Position numbers and translations under genes: made by a program
Notes under the pieces: generated by a model
Told to the model about the DNA's origin: nothing
Database searches by the model: none
The model's input: only the letters and a program-made list of their open reading frames with translations
Shown: in pieces, positions 1 to 5,325 of the stretch
Position numbering within the stretch: the stretch's first letter is position 1
Layout of the letters: the number at the start of each line of letters is the position of its first letter
Assembly (NCBI GenBank): GCA_039819115.1
Contig: JBCBST010000143.1
Span: forward strand, 1-7,512
Origin: JBCBST01 sp039819115
GTDB taxonomy: Bacteria; Bacteroidota; Rhodothermia; Balneolales; Balneolaceae
Direction of reading: 5' to 3'
Length of the DNA: 7,512 nt

Positions 1-117
1 CCTTGGTATAAAAATAATGATGAGTAATGCTGAAAGCCCTAAAAGTAAGCTGTTTGTGAACTCTAGTTCTTTGAACCAATTTTTTAACCGATTTTTTAAC
101 CAATTAATCTTCTCCAT
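1..117 (-). CDS. Small membrane protein, partial at window edge (39 aa visible)
   Basis: From the ATG at 117-115 the minus strand stays open to the edge. The N-terminal part is basic and amphipathic, with a four-residue unit three times over (NWLK, NRLK, NWFK). A hydrophobic helix follows (SLLLGLSALLIIIFIP, residues 24-39) as far as the window end. This is a plausible small phage membrane protein whose amphipathic helix would lie along the membrane. No Shine-Dalgarno precedes the ATG, but the amino-acid pattern is hard to explain as non-coding. The frame is the same as that of the 141-residue gene, 23 sense codons after its TAA, with no other ATG between. The product is unknown, and the length cannot be judged because the gene leaves the window. 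Confidence 0.5.
   Translation of the reverse strand, partial: MEKINWLKNRLKNWFKELEFTNSLLLGLSALLIIIFIPR
70..105 (-). repeat. Three tandem 12-base units inside the partial gene
   Basis: On the minus strand the units are AATTGGTTAAAA, AATCGGTTAAAA and AATTGGTTCAAA, each differing from the first by at most one base. They are in frame and encode NWLK, NRLK and NWFK, so they probably arose by duplication of four codons that extended an amphipathic helix. Iterons were considered, but the match to the reading frame favours a coding repeat. Confidence 0.75.
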
Positions 118-186
118 AAGGTGATTATACTGCTTACGCCTACAAAAACCGAGAGCTGTATTACAAACCTTATAGTTAAAATGATC

Positions 187-612
187 TTAAGATTTAACCA
201 TGTTTATGGTTTTAGAACCCTCCCAAAGTCTCCAGGCTAGAATTCCACCACCCACAATTAATCCTCCAATAGCCACATTTCGAACCAGTTTGGCCGTATC
301 ACCAACGGCGTCGAATACGTTGGTTAAGCTTAGTCCTGCCCGGGCTGGTTCTAAAAATGAAGCTCCACCTTCATCCTGAACAAGCTCGAGCTCGTTAGAA
401 TGCCGTAGATAGTAGGGAGTTCCTAGCTCGTTGAACATCCAAAAAACGTCACCTTTTTTGTCGGTAACCCATGAAAAAACAGGCGGTGTTAATCGGCCCT
501 CATTAATGAAAATCCCGTTTCCGGATCCAGGACTATTGGCCTCCAGTAGAACACCAGTATTTACCCGGAGACGATTTCCAATTACTTTATCGGCTGTTGT
601 TTGCGTACTCAT
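187..612 (-). CDS. Tail-anchored protein of unknown function (141 aa)
   Basis: I do not recognise the soluble part. Residues 10-80 look beta-rich (VIGNRLRVNTGVLLEA, PPVFSWVTD, DVFWMFNELGTPYYL, ELELV), perhaps a small barrel. Residues 94-110 are an amphipathic helix, and 112-128 are a Gly-rich hydrophobic helix (NVAIGGLIVGGGILAWR) followed by LWEGSK. The anchor resembles that of the transglycosylase: both are glycine-rich and end in AWR followed by W or L. The start overlaps the holin-like gene's stop by ATGA and lacks a Shine-Dalgarno. It could be a virion membrane protein or part of the lysis block. After its TAA there is a 69-base gap, the longest in the window. Confidence 0.55.
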   Translation of the reverse strand: MSTQTTADKVIGNRLRVNTGVLLEANSPGSGNGIFINEGRLTPPVFSWVTDKKGDVFWMFNELGTPYYLRHSNELELVQDEGGASFLEPARAGLSLTNVFDAVGDTAKLVRNVAIGGLIVGGGILAWRLWEGSKTINMVKS

Positions 613-1109
613 GGTTTGATGGATTTCATAAGGGTGTTCAATTGTTGGTCTTTATGCTTTGAACCTTCACTGGATCCGTAATAAAACCCACCAACTCCGG
701 CTAAAACCGTAATCAGTGCACCCACTATTGAAAACACAATCGATTCATTTGAATCCGGTAGCTCAACAAACACGAGTAGCCCCGTAATAATGATCACAGT
801 AAATACTAGAACCAGAGCAAGGTAAGCAGGAAACCGGCGTATGAATTTATCCTGGTTGGCCATAGCCTGGGTATTCATTTCCCGGGCATTCTGCCGATCC
901 TCAATTAATGCCAATGCTTGTTCATGGTCTTGCTGAAGCTCTAGCAAAGCCATTTCTTTTTCATGGTCCGACAATTCATCCGAACCCAATATCAAATCTT
1001 TCACCGTACCGGCAACCCCACCAGTGGCAAGGTTTAACCCCGTTTCAGTGATCTTAGCTAACAGCTTAGGGGCGTTCTTAGGTTTGATAAAGTTGAGTAG
1101 ACGTTTCAT
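609..1109 (-). CDS. Holin-like protein with two membrane helices (166 aa)
   Basis: Residues 1-40 are basic and mildly amphipathic. Residues 44-90 are a charged helix (SDHEKEMALLELQQDHEQAL, then IEDRQNAREMN). Two hydrophobic helices follow, about 94-115 (PAYLALVLVFTVIIITGLLVF) and 124-144 (IVFSIVGALITVLAGVGGFYY), and then a YYGSSEGSKHKD tail. The order 'E..DRqnAReM ... two helices ... fyyGSS.GS' is a pattern I associate with a widespread holin-like family of phages and prophages, many in Bacteroidota. The GTA-type 3TM holin family (PF11351) is similar. It would form the inner-membrane lesion that releases the M15 peptidase. This is one step short of proof, since two-helix phage proteins are often named holins on topology alone. 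Both ends overlap neighbours by ATGA; there is no Shine-Dalgarno. Confidence 0.7.
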   Translation of the reverse strand: MKRLLNFIKPKNAPKLLAKITETGLNLATGGVAGTVKDLILGSDELSDHEKEMALLELQQDHEQALALIEDRQNAREMNTQAMANQDKFIRRFPAYLALVLVFTVIIITGLLVFVELPDSNESIVFSIVGALITVLAGVGGFYYGSSEGSKHKDQQLNTLMKSIKP

Positions 1110-1459
1110 TGGGATTCAGGTAATTGAGGTATTCGGTTTTGTTCGTACATCCAGAGTTTGATTTCGGCATTATTCTTTGCCGATTGCTCCTTTAGCAAAT
1201 CGAAATTTAGTTCGGCTTCTCTCCGTGTAAAGCGATCGGAAGTGCCACTTTCGATTTTTGTATCTAAGCGCTCCAGGCTGAGATTCATACTCTCAAATTG
1301 TTTGAGTACACGCTCATTAAAAAGAGCCTGGTTTTTATTGAATTCAGACTGTGTTCCAAACGTGCTATTCATGCGTACCACAAACACAAAGAGCCCGACC
1401 AAACTGGCACCAATTACATAGGTAATAACATTATTAACGGATTGACTGAAATCTTTCAT
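1106..1459 (-). CDS. Single-pass membrane coiled-coil protein, Rz/spanin-like topology (117 aa)
   Basis: Residues 10-28 form one N-terminal hydrophobic helix (NVITYVIGASLVGLFVFVV). Residues 31-105 are polar and helix-forming (FNKNQALFNERVLKQFESMN; RREAELNFDLLKEQSAKNN), so probably coiled coil, and the protein ends in PQLPESQ. An N-terminal anchor with a long helical outer part is the topology of inner-membrane spanins such as lambda Rz, and its place between an endolysin-like and a holin-like gene fits that role. No lipoprotein partner (o-spanin) is visible nearby, so the match is by shape only. I chose the ATG at 1459, five bases after the previous stop. A GTG at 1465 that overlaps that stop (TAGTG) would add two codons and cannot be excluded. 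No clear Shine-Dalgarno precedes either. The stop overlaps the next start by ATGA. Confidence 0.55.
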   Translation of the reverse strand: MKDFSQSVNNVITYVIGASLVGLFVFVVRMNSTFGTQSEFNKNQALFNERVLKQFESMNLSLERLDTKIESGTSDRFTRREAELNFDLLKEQSAKNNAEIKLWMYEQNRIPQLPESQ

Positions 1460-1464
1460 TAACA

Positions 1465-1992
1465 CTAACCATATTGTTCAACGGCCTGGTGAAGGGTCAA
1501 GGCTTCGCCAAGGTCTTTGTTTGCAAATAGCCCGGTTTCTGGGTTCATGTAGTAGAAATACGGTTCATCTTCAATTTCACGGCAAAACCATCGAAGAGGT
1601 CGGTTTCTACGGTCTCCACTATCTACATGGATACCTGCTGTTCGCTGTTTATTTCCGGACCGGTCGGTAAATGACCAATCGAGATACACACCAACCCCGC
1701 GAAACCCGTGCAAGCATGCCAGGTTGAATTGATGAATAGCAGGTAATGGAGTTTCCATCCATGTATGGAATAAGATTTGATCGGTTGCTAATCCTAAACC
1801 ATGATAACGCGGATCATTTTTACGCCAAGCGCTGGTAATAAGCGTTGAAAAACCATGCCATTTTCTAAATTCAAGTTGATGTATCAAATGCATCGTATTC
1901 ATCCGATCGATGGGACCTTGAATTTCAAATTCACTGATTTTGAAATGGCCTCCGTGCCGAATAAGTAGCGCGTCGTGTTCTTCCCGGGTCAT
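1465..1992 (-). CDS. M15-type zinc peptidase, probable endolysin (175 aa)
   Basis: The zinc site of the M15 (D-Ala-D-Ala carboxypeptidase / L-Ala-D-Glu endopeptidase) fold can be read from the motifs: TSAWR (53-57, conserved Arg), then RYHGLGLATD with H64 and D71, then AGIHVD with H122 and D124. These fit the S..R...H..G.A.D and H.D patterns of the family, whose members cut peptidoglycan cross-bridges or stem peptides. There is no signal peptide or membrane helix, so it would need a holin to reach the wall; a holin-like gene lies two genes downstream. The spacing between H and D differs slightly from classic members, and the whole is somewhat divergent. AGAGGA is well placed before the ATG at 1992, which overlaps the previous stop (ATGA). 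A virion-borne role is possible but less likely than host lysis. Confidence 0.75.
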   Translation of the reverse strand: MTREEHDALLIRHGGHFKISEFEIQGPIDRMNTMHLIHQLEFRKWHGFSTLITSAWRKNDPRYHGLGLATDQILFHTWMETPLPAIHQFNLACLHGFRGVGVYLDWSFTDRSGNKQRTAGIHVDSGDRRNRPLRWFCREIEDEPYFYYMNPETGLFANKDLGEALTLHQAVEQYG

Positions 1993-2282
1993 GATTTATC
2001 CTCTTTATTTGAGGAGCTCAACACGGTCCATAAAGCATATGCAGCACCACCGGCAACCACCCAGCGTAATACACGTTGGGTGGTTTGCGGAACTAAACCG
2101 GCCTGAGCCTGTGTGATGGGTAGTGACCTTACTTGGGATTGCGCGGTAACCTGGTTAGACTGCCCAACAGGTTGAGGTGTTGTTTGCTTATTACTAGCTT
2201 CTAACGAAGAAACCATACTACTGGCTTCATTCAGTAACACCTCAACATTGGCTAAATACGAATTGATTTCGCGTTCATCCAT
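1989..2282 (-). CDS. Small tail-anchored protein with Gln-rich linker (97 aa)
   Basis: Residues 3-30 look like an amphipathic or coiled-coil helix (INSYLANVEVLLNEASSMVS). Residues 31-70 form a flexible linker rich in Q, T, P and S. Residues 71-89 are one hydrophobic helix (VLRWVVAGGAAYALWTVLS) with small residues at its centre and Trp at both ends, then a charged NKEDKS tail. This is the same plan as the other small proteins of the block: soluble head, flexible linker, C-terminal anchor. The helical head could pair with the preceding coiled-coil protein, which is inference. The start overlaps the previous stop as TAATG without a good Shine-Dalgarno. Its own 3' end carries the AGAGGA site of the M15 peptidase gene and overlaps that start by ATGA. 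Confidence 0.6.
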   Translation of the reverse strand: MDEREINSYLANVEVLLNEASSMVSSLEASNKQTTPQPVGQSNQVTAQSQVRSLPITQAQAGLVPQTTQRVLRWVVAGGAAYALWTVLSSSNKEDKS

Positions 2283-2779
2283 TAGGCTACCGATTTTGCT
2301 TGCTGCAATTGGCTAATCGAACGATTGAGTTGAACAATAGCAGAGTTAATTGAAGTTTTGAACTGATTACCCTTGGTTAACAGCTGGGATGCTTCTTGGC
2401 GAACGGAAGGTTCTCCAGAACTTGCTAAGGTTTGGAGCTGGGAAATTGCACGGTTCAATTTTTCCAGCAACGATTGACCAACTTGGATTTGCGAACGTGC
2501 AGTTAACACGGCTCGATCGAGTTCAGCAACTTTTTCAGCTCGTTGCTGTTCGGCTATCCGCATTTGCCGTAGACGATCGTTTTCTTGCTGCAATGCGGTA
2601 GCTTGTGATGCAATACTATTCACCTGTGCAGTTATCGTACTCAAACCGCTTTGCTGTTGGATTTCCTTTGCATAGTCTCCCAAAAAACCCTTTACGTTTT
2701 TAGGGGTGAATACCACCCGTCCATTTACGCTCCGTGGGCTATGGGTGGTAAGAGAGGGTTGTCCTAAAAAACTGCTCAT
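2282..2779 (-). CDS. Long coiled-coil protein with the shared N-terminal module (165 aa)
   Basis: Residues 8-36 repeat the module of the preceding 94-residue protein (PSL..HSP...NG..V..PK.V..FL.DY). From about 40 to 163 the sequence is almost all helix-forming and rich in Q, A, L, S, E and R, with heptad-like spacing (for example QQENDRLRQMRIAEQQRAEK and LEKLNRAISQLQTLA), so one or two long coiled coils are likely. There is no proline in the 52-121 stretch, no cysteine, and no membrane helix. Sharing the module with a membrane-anchored neighbour suggests that both bind the same partner, perhaps the capsid shell or each other. A rod or tape-measure-like part of the virion is possible but unproven. 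ATGA overlaps the upstream gene and TAATG the downstream one; there is no clear Shine-Dalgarno. Confidence 0.65.
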   Translation of the reverse strand: MSSFLGQPSLTTHSPRSVNGRVVFTPKNVKGFLGDYAKEIQQQSGLSTITAQVNSIASQATALQQENDRLRQMRIAEQQRAEKVAELDRAVLTARSQIQVGQSLLEKLNRAISQLQTLASSGEPSVRQEASQLLTKGNQFKTSINSAIVQLNRSISQLQQAKSVA

Positions 2780-3060
2780 GATGTTCGTTTTTTTGTAAGT
2801 GAATAGATTCCAATGGCTGCCGCCAGTATCAACGCTGTAAGCACGTAATTTTTTACCGGTCCGGTAAATAAGGAGGCCGTCATTACTTTCGGCTGATTGT
2901 TAGTTGCAGAAACAACCGTGCCCTGGGACGCCGCTTTTTCCGGATCCCGGTAATCCGCTAAAAAGTCATCGACCATTTTAGGCCGAACCACTAAGCCGCC
3001 GTTCTCAATTACCGGGGAATGAGATACTAGGGAAGGTTTGAATGTACGTAACGTGCTCAT
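2776..3060 (-). CDS. Small tail-anchored protein sharing an N-terminal module with its neighbour (94 aa)
   Basis: Residues 9-37 (PSL..HSP...NG..V..PK.V..FL.DY) match residues 8-36 of the next gene's product at 16 of 29 positions without gaps. Residues 38-68 are a polar linker. Residues 72-88 are one hydrophobic helix (YVLTALILAAAIGIYSL), followed by a basic KKR tail. The architecture is thus a short conserved N-terminal peptide on a membrane anchor. By analogy with PRD1 P16 it might connect the virion membrane to the capsid, but that rests on architecture only. Both ends overlap neighbours by ATGA, and no Shine-Dalgarno precedes the ATG at 3060, which suggests translation by coupling. Confidence 0.65.
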   Translation of the reverse strand: MSTLRTFKPSLVSHSPVIENGGLVVRPKMVDDFLADYRDPEKAASQGTVVSATNNQPKVMTASLFTGPVKNYVLTALILAAAIGIYSLTKKRTS

Positions 3061-3557
3061 GATTGGGTCTGTTTGATGATGAAGTAACTACCGGCTACCA
3101 ATCCAGTTAACCCCACTGCGGCAACCACCGGGTTTTTCATCCAGGAAGGAAGCGTAAATCCTGCCGTTAAAGGCCGCTGATTCGTAAGCTCAAAACCGGA
3201 ACCAGTTGGGGTAACAGGGATTTGATTTTGCGGTGGATTTGAACGGGAAATAGCGGAACTACCGCTACCCACCTGTATTCGATCTGCGGATACCCGCTGG
3301 CTGGGATCACCCCCGCGCACCTGGCCCGGGTTTGATGGTCCCGAGCTTGTTGGGGGGAAGTTTGTTCGTTGCGGGGTCGTCCGCTTGGTTATGTTTGAAA
3401 TTGGGTTGGTTGAAGGGGAAACATTTCTACGTGTACCTCCAAAATCTTCAGCCTCGACCAATTGAAATTGAGTGGCTTCTAGATCCTCTTCACCACGTTG
3501 AAATGCACCGGGTAATGAATCACCCAAATATTGGGCGGTTGAAAATAAACTACTCAT
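3057..3557 (-). CDS. Tail-anchored protein with long disordered Pro/Ser/Thr/Asn-rich region (166 aa)
   Basis: Residues 1-45 include an acidic segment (GEEDLEATQFQLVEAEDF). Residues 46-130 are low in complexity and rich in P, S, T, N, G and Q with scattered arginines, so probably unfolded. Residues 143-161 form one hydrophobic helix (PVVAAVGLTGLVAGSYFII), followed by KQTQS. The tail anchor would leave a long flexible arm on the other side of the membrane. In a membrane-containing virion such an arm could tether membrane to capsid. No known domain is recognised. AGGAG lies nine bases before the ATG at 3557, and the first eight bases overlap the PrimPol gene. The stop overlaps the next start (ATGA). 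Confidence 0.65.
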   Translation of the reverse strand: MSSLFSTAQYLGDSLPGAFQRGEEDLEATQFQLVEAEDFGGTRRNVSPSTNPISNITKRTTPQRTNFPPTSSGPSNPGQVRGGDPSQRVSADRIQVGSGSSAISRSNPPQNQIPVTPTGSGFELTNQRPLTAGFTLPSWMKNPVVAAVGLTGLVAGSYFIIKQTQS

Positions 3558-3999
3558 TGGGAATAGCTCCTATATAGGTTAAAAGACTAGTTGATGGATT
3601 AGCCATGGGCGTAGTTTGAGGGGAATAAATCCAGTAGTATCGTTTTCCACTTAGTCTGCCTAAGCTTGGAGGCATGTGAGTGGTTGCATCGTCACTTAGG
3701 ATATCGATGCCTGAGGTTGTGTCGACTCTCCAGGGAATCGTTACGTTCGGCGGGTACCGATAATACAAATGTAAGCCCCCGCGCTGGGTCCGGGCGGTCA
3801 CTGTTTTCGGAAAATCGATGGTTTTGCTCAGGCGTTTATATTCATCCAGCCCGCCATGTTGCTTATCAATATCAACAACAAAAAAACCAGCACCCCAGCC
3901 CGGATAGGTGATAATTCCGGCTTCGGATTTATCGGTAGCCTTTACAATCACTGGGAATCCGATTTGTTGGTAGACGTTGGCGGCTGCGTGTTCGATCAT
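3550..3999 (-). CDS. Minimal stand-alone primase-polymerase (PrimPol/AEP) domain protein (149 aa)
   Basis: The core motifs of the bifunctional primase/polymerase N-terminal family (archaeo-eukaryotic primase fold) are present in order. VVDIDKQHGG has the metal-binding DxD at D43/D45. RTQRGGLHLYYRYP has the sGGxH motif with H77. SGIDIL has a third acidic residue at D99. PPSLGRLSGKRYYW (110-123) matches the closing PPS..GK.Y.W motif. All catalytic residues therefore seem intact. Only about 40 residues precede DxD, against roughly 80-100 in most family members; the usual K-P and 'AT..p..i..ww' section is missing. There is no helicase or PriCT extension. A role in phage DNA replication or priming is likely, though the gene lies between a virion enzyme and membrane proteins. 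The start overlaps the previous stop as ATGA, and the end overlaps the next gene by eight bases. Confidence 0.82.
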   Translation of the reverse strand: MIEHAAANVYQQIGFPVIVKATDKSEAGIITYPGWGAGFFVVDIDKQHGGLDEYKRLSKTIDFPKTVTARTQRGGLHLYYRYPPNVTIPWRVDTTSGIDILSDDATTHMPPSLGRLSGKRYYWIYSPQTTPMANPSTSLLTYIGAIPNE

Positions 4000-4571
4000 T
4001 TTAACCACCTCCAGGCTGCATATCCTAAGCCAGTTAAAGCAAGTAGAACACCAGTACCGGCCATGGTCGGGGAATGTTGAGTTTGAACCAGTCCACCGGT
4101 CGGAGACGACAATAAGCGTTTAATCTGATTACTACGATTGAGTACATCGGCGGCATAGTTGCCCTTAGTGGTACGGCTATCCGGATCCTGGTTTTTATCC
4201 AGGGCATCATACACATCATCGGGACCGGCATTATAGGCGACTAAGGCATGTTTGACATTACCATTGAACCGTTTGATTTCATCGGAGAGAACTTGGGCTC
4301 CCATGGCCACATACGCCCGAACATCGCTCGGATCGGTTCCCCGTGCAAAACGAAACACGTTTTCATTAATCTGGGAAATTCCCCTTGAAATCCCATCCGA
4401 ACCATACCACCCATTTTCAACCAGTCCAGGATATGAACCTAATCCTGATTCTCTGGAGTCTTTAGCCAGTAAGAGCTCAACCGGGATATTATAGAAGGTA
4501 GAAGCTTCATAGTAATACGGCAGGTATCCGTTCTTTTGGGCATGGGTGATATGTTGCTCGACATTGCTCAT
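3996..4571 (-). CDS. Lytic transglycosylase with C-terminal membrane anchor (191 aa)
   Basis: This is an SLT/lysozyme-fold enzyme that cleaves the glycan strands of peptidoglycan. The catalytic Glu is E41 in the D-SRESGL motif. The GISQIN motif (64-69) and AYNAGP (112-117) follow in the standard order, with the late NYAADVL motif (138-144) that shapes the substrate groove. Residues 155-170 are a short linker, and 171-188 form a single hydrophobic helix ending AAWRWLK. The anchor at the extreme C-terminus, with no signal peptide, makes it tail-anchored. PRD1 P7 is likewise a virion transglycosylase with a membrane segment that opens peptidoglycan during DNA entry, so an entry role is more likely than host lysis. 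A separate lysis block follows about 2 kb downstream. The ATG overlaps the previous TAA (TAATG) and has no clear Shine-Dalgarno, so it probably depends on coupling. Confidence 0.88.
   Translation of the reverse strand: MSNVEQHITHAQKNGYLPYYYEASTFYNIPVELLLAKDSRESGLGSYPGLVENGWYGSDGISRGISQINENVFRFARGTDPSDVRAYVAMGAQVLSDEIKRFNGNVKHALVAYNAGPDDVYDALDKNQDPDSRTTKGNYAADVLNRSNQIKRLLSSPTGGLVQTQHSPTMAGTGVLLALTGLGYAAWRWLK
4008..4012 (-). promoter_or_regulatory. Shine-Dalgarno GGAGG that sets the PrimPol start at 3999
   Basis: GGAGG lies eight bases before the ATG at 3999-3997. An in-frame GTG at 4008-4006 overlaps the end of this site and so is an unlikely start. The site lies within the last codons of the transglycosylase gene. 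Confidence 0.75.
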
Positions 4572-4954
4572 TAATCGACGACACGAATTACGATTGGTAA
4601 ATCAATGGCAATATTATCTGAGTTTTCGCATTCCCCAATAGAGTCAAAAATTGGGCTTTGGGTGAGGAGAATGATTGTAGGAGTTAGAAGGGAAATTTGA
4701 ACATTCGCTCGATTCATAACATCCTCCCCGGGAGGTGTATTTGTAAAGGCAAAAATTTTCTCGCGGTCAACGCCGTTTAATTGGCATTCATAATACCCAG
4801 TATCAGTTCGAGTAAAAGTGATGTCAAAATCAAAATCGTTAATTAATGTCCGAATGGTTGGATTATCTGCATTTTGCTGAGTTAACAACCCGAAAAATTC
4901 CCGGTACCCTAATAATGAACGCTTTGATATTGTTTGATTAATGGAAGCCTGCAT
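4571..4954 (-). CDS. Small structural-type protein of unknown function (127 aa)
   Basis: No enzyme motif is visible. The N-terminal part contains a YREFFGLLTQQNADNPTIRT segment, then FDFDITFTRTDTGYYECQLNG, which looks like paired strands around a 'tGyYe..LnG' turn. The C-terminal part has further strands (VQISLLT, TIILLTQ) and ends in IDLPIVIRVVD. Proteins with an N-terminal 'Y...LLTQ....P' followed by a 'G.Y...L.G' strand pair and a closing 'I.IRVY/VV' strand occur in phage and prophage structural clusters; I recall this from pattern only. There is no signal or membrane segment. The ATG at 4954 overlaps the previous TAA (TAATG) and has GAGG five bases upstream. It closes the beta-rich block before the membrane and lysis genes. 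Confidence 0.5.
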   Translation of the reverse strand: MQASINQTISKRSLLGYREFFGLLTQQNADNPTIRTLINDFDFDITFTRTDTGYYECQLNGVDREKIFAFTNTPPGEDVMNRANVQISLLTPTIILLTQSPIFDSIGECENSDNIAIDLPIVIRVVD

Positions 4955-5325
4955 TATGCCCTCATGCTTTTAAATTCAATGTTGAACACCCCGTTAACCG
5001 CTGCATCTTCCCAGGTAAATTGATTTGAAGAGAGACCAACATATATGCCAGTTGTAAGCTTTCTGTTGAATTCAATAGAGGCCATCGAATTTGCCGGGAG
5101 CTGAAGGGTGGAGAGGGGTTGAGTCCCTTGAGCGGGTTCGGCAATAGCATCAAAAATCTGGATAAATGCCGCGCTATTGGATGTGTTTTCGATAACAGCC
5201 GTTTTAAGTATACCGGCCCCGTTATGAACTAGGGCTTTGGATTCGAACGCGGTTGAGTTGTAATGATCACTCCAAAACGAAAGATTAAGCACGGATTGGA
5301 TTTGGCGAAGAACCTGAACAATCAT
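4954..5325 (-). CDS. Small beta-rich virion protein (123 aa)
   Basis: After an N-terminal stretch (1-32) the protein reads as a single beta-sandwich: GILKTAVIENTSNSAAFIQI, then a QPLSTLQLPANSMASIEFN strand-turn-strand, then GIYVGLSS and FNIEFKSMRA at the end. The pattern of one strand ending in 'N-S', a second carrying 'I-FDA', and a Leu-Pro-Ala-Asn turn is one I associate with small phage structural proteins, but I cannot name the family. There is no membrane helix. The start is the ATG at 5325, preceded by GGGAG and overlapping the previous stop by four bases. The end overlaps the next start as TAATG. Its place after the beta-helix protein suggests a spike base, vertex or decoration role, which is inference. 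Confidence 0.6.
   Translation of the reverse strand: MIVQVLRQIQSVLNLSFWSDHYNSTAFESKALVHNGAGILKTAVIENTSNSAAFIQIFDAIAEPAQGTQPLSTLQLPANSMASIEFNRKLTTGIYVGLSSNQFTWEDAAVNGVFNIEFKSMRA

Noticed and set aside
70..105. The tandem 12-base repeats as replication iterons
   Set aside because: They are exactly in frame with a plausible membrane protein, number only three, and have no nearby AT-rich origin features or replication initiator gene.
124..129. TATAAT on the minus strand, seven bases before the edge gene's ATG
   Set aside because: No matching -35 element lies 16-18 bases upstream, and transcription would begin at about the ATG itself. In AT-rich spacer DNA a chance match is likely.
118..171. Imperfect inverted repeat (AAGGT...ATAC at 118-130 against GTAT...ACCTT at 158-171) in the 69-base gap
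   Set aside because: Only nine base pairs in two short blocks with a 27-base loop, and no T-run after it. Too weak to call a terminator or operator.
1..189. Possible stop-codon readthrough from the 141-residue gene into the edge gene, since both share a frame with 23 open codons between
   Set aside because: One in three neighbours share a frame by chance, 23 open codons are not rare, and the extension has no domain-like pattern before the ATG at 117.
3332..4080. Overlapping plus-strand open frames opposite the PrimPol, tail-anchored and transglycosylase genes
   Set aside because: The minus-strand genes here have clear motifs. The plus-strand products are low in complexity or Arg/Ser-rich, as expected from antisense reading.
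4034..4231. Second minus-strand frame inside the transglycosylase gene
   Set aside because: The product is rich in Met, Arg and Pro with no domain, and it lies wholly inside a gene with intact catalytic motifs. It is a frame shadow.
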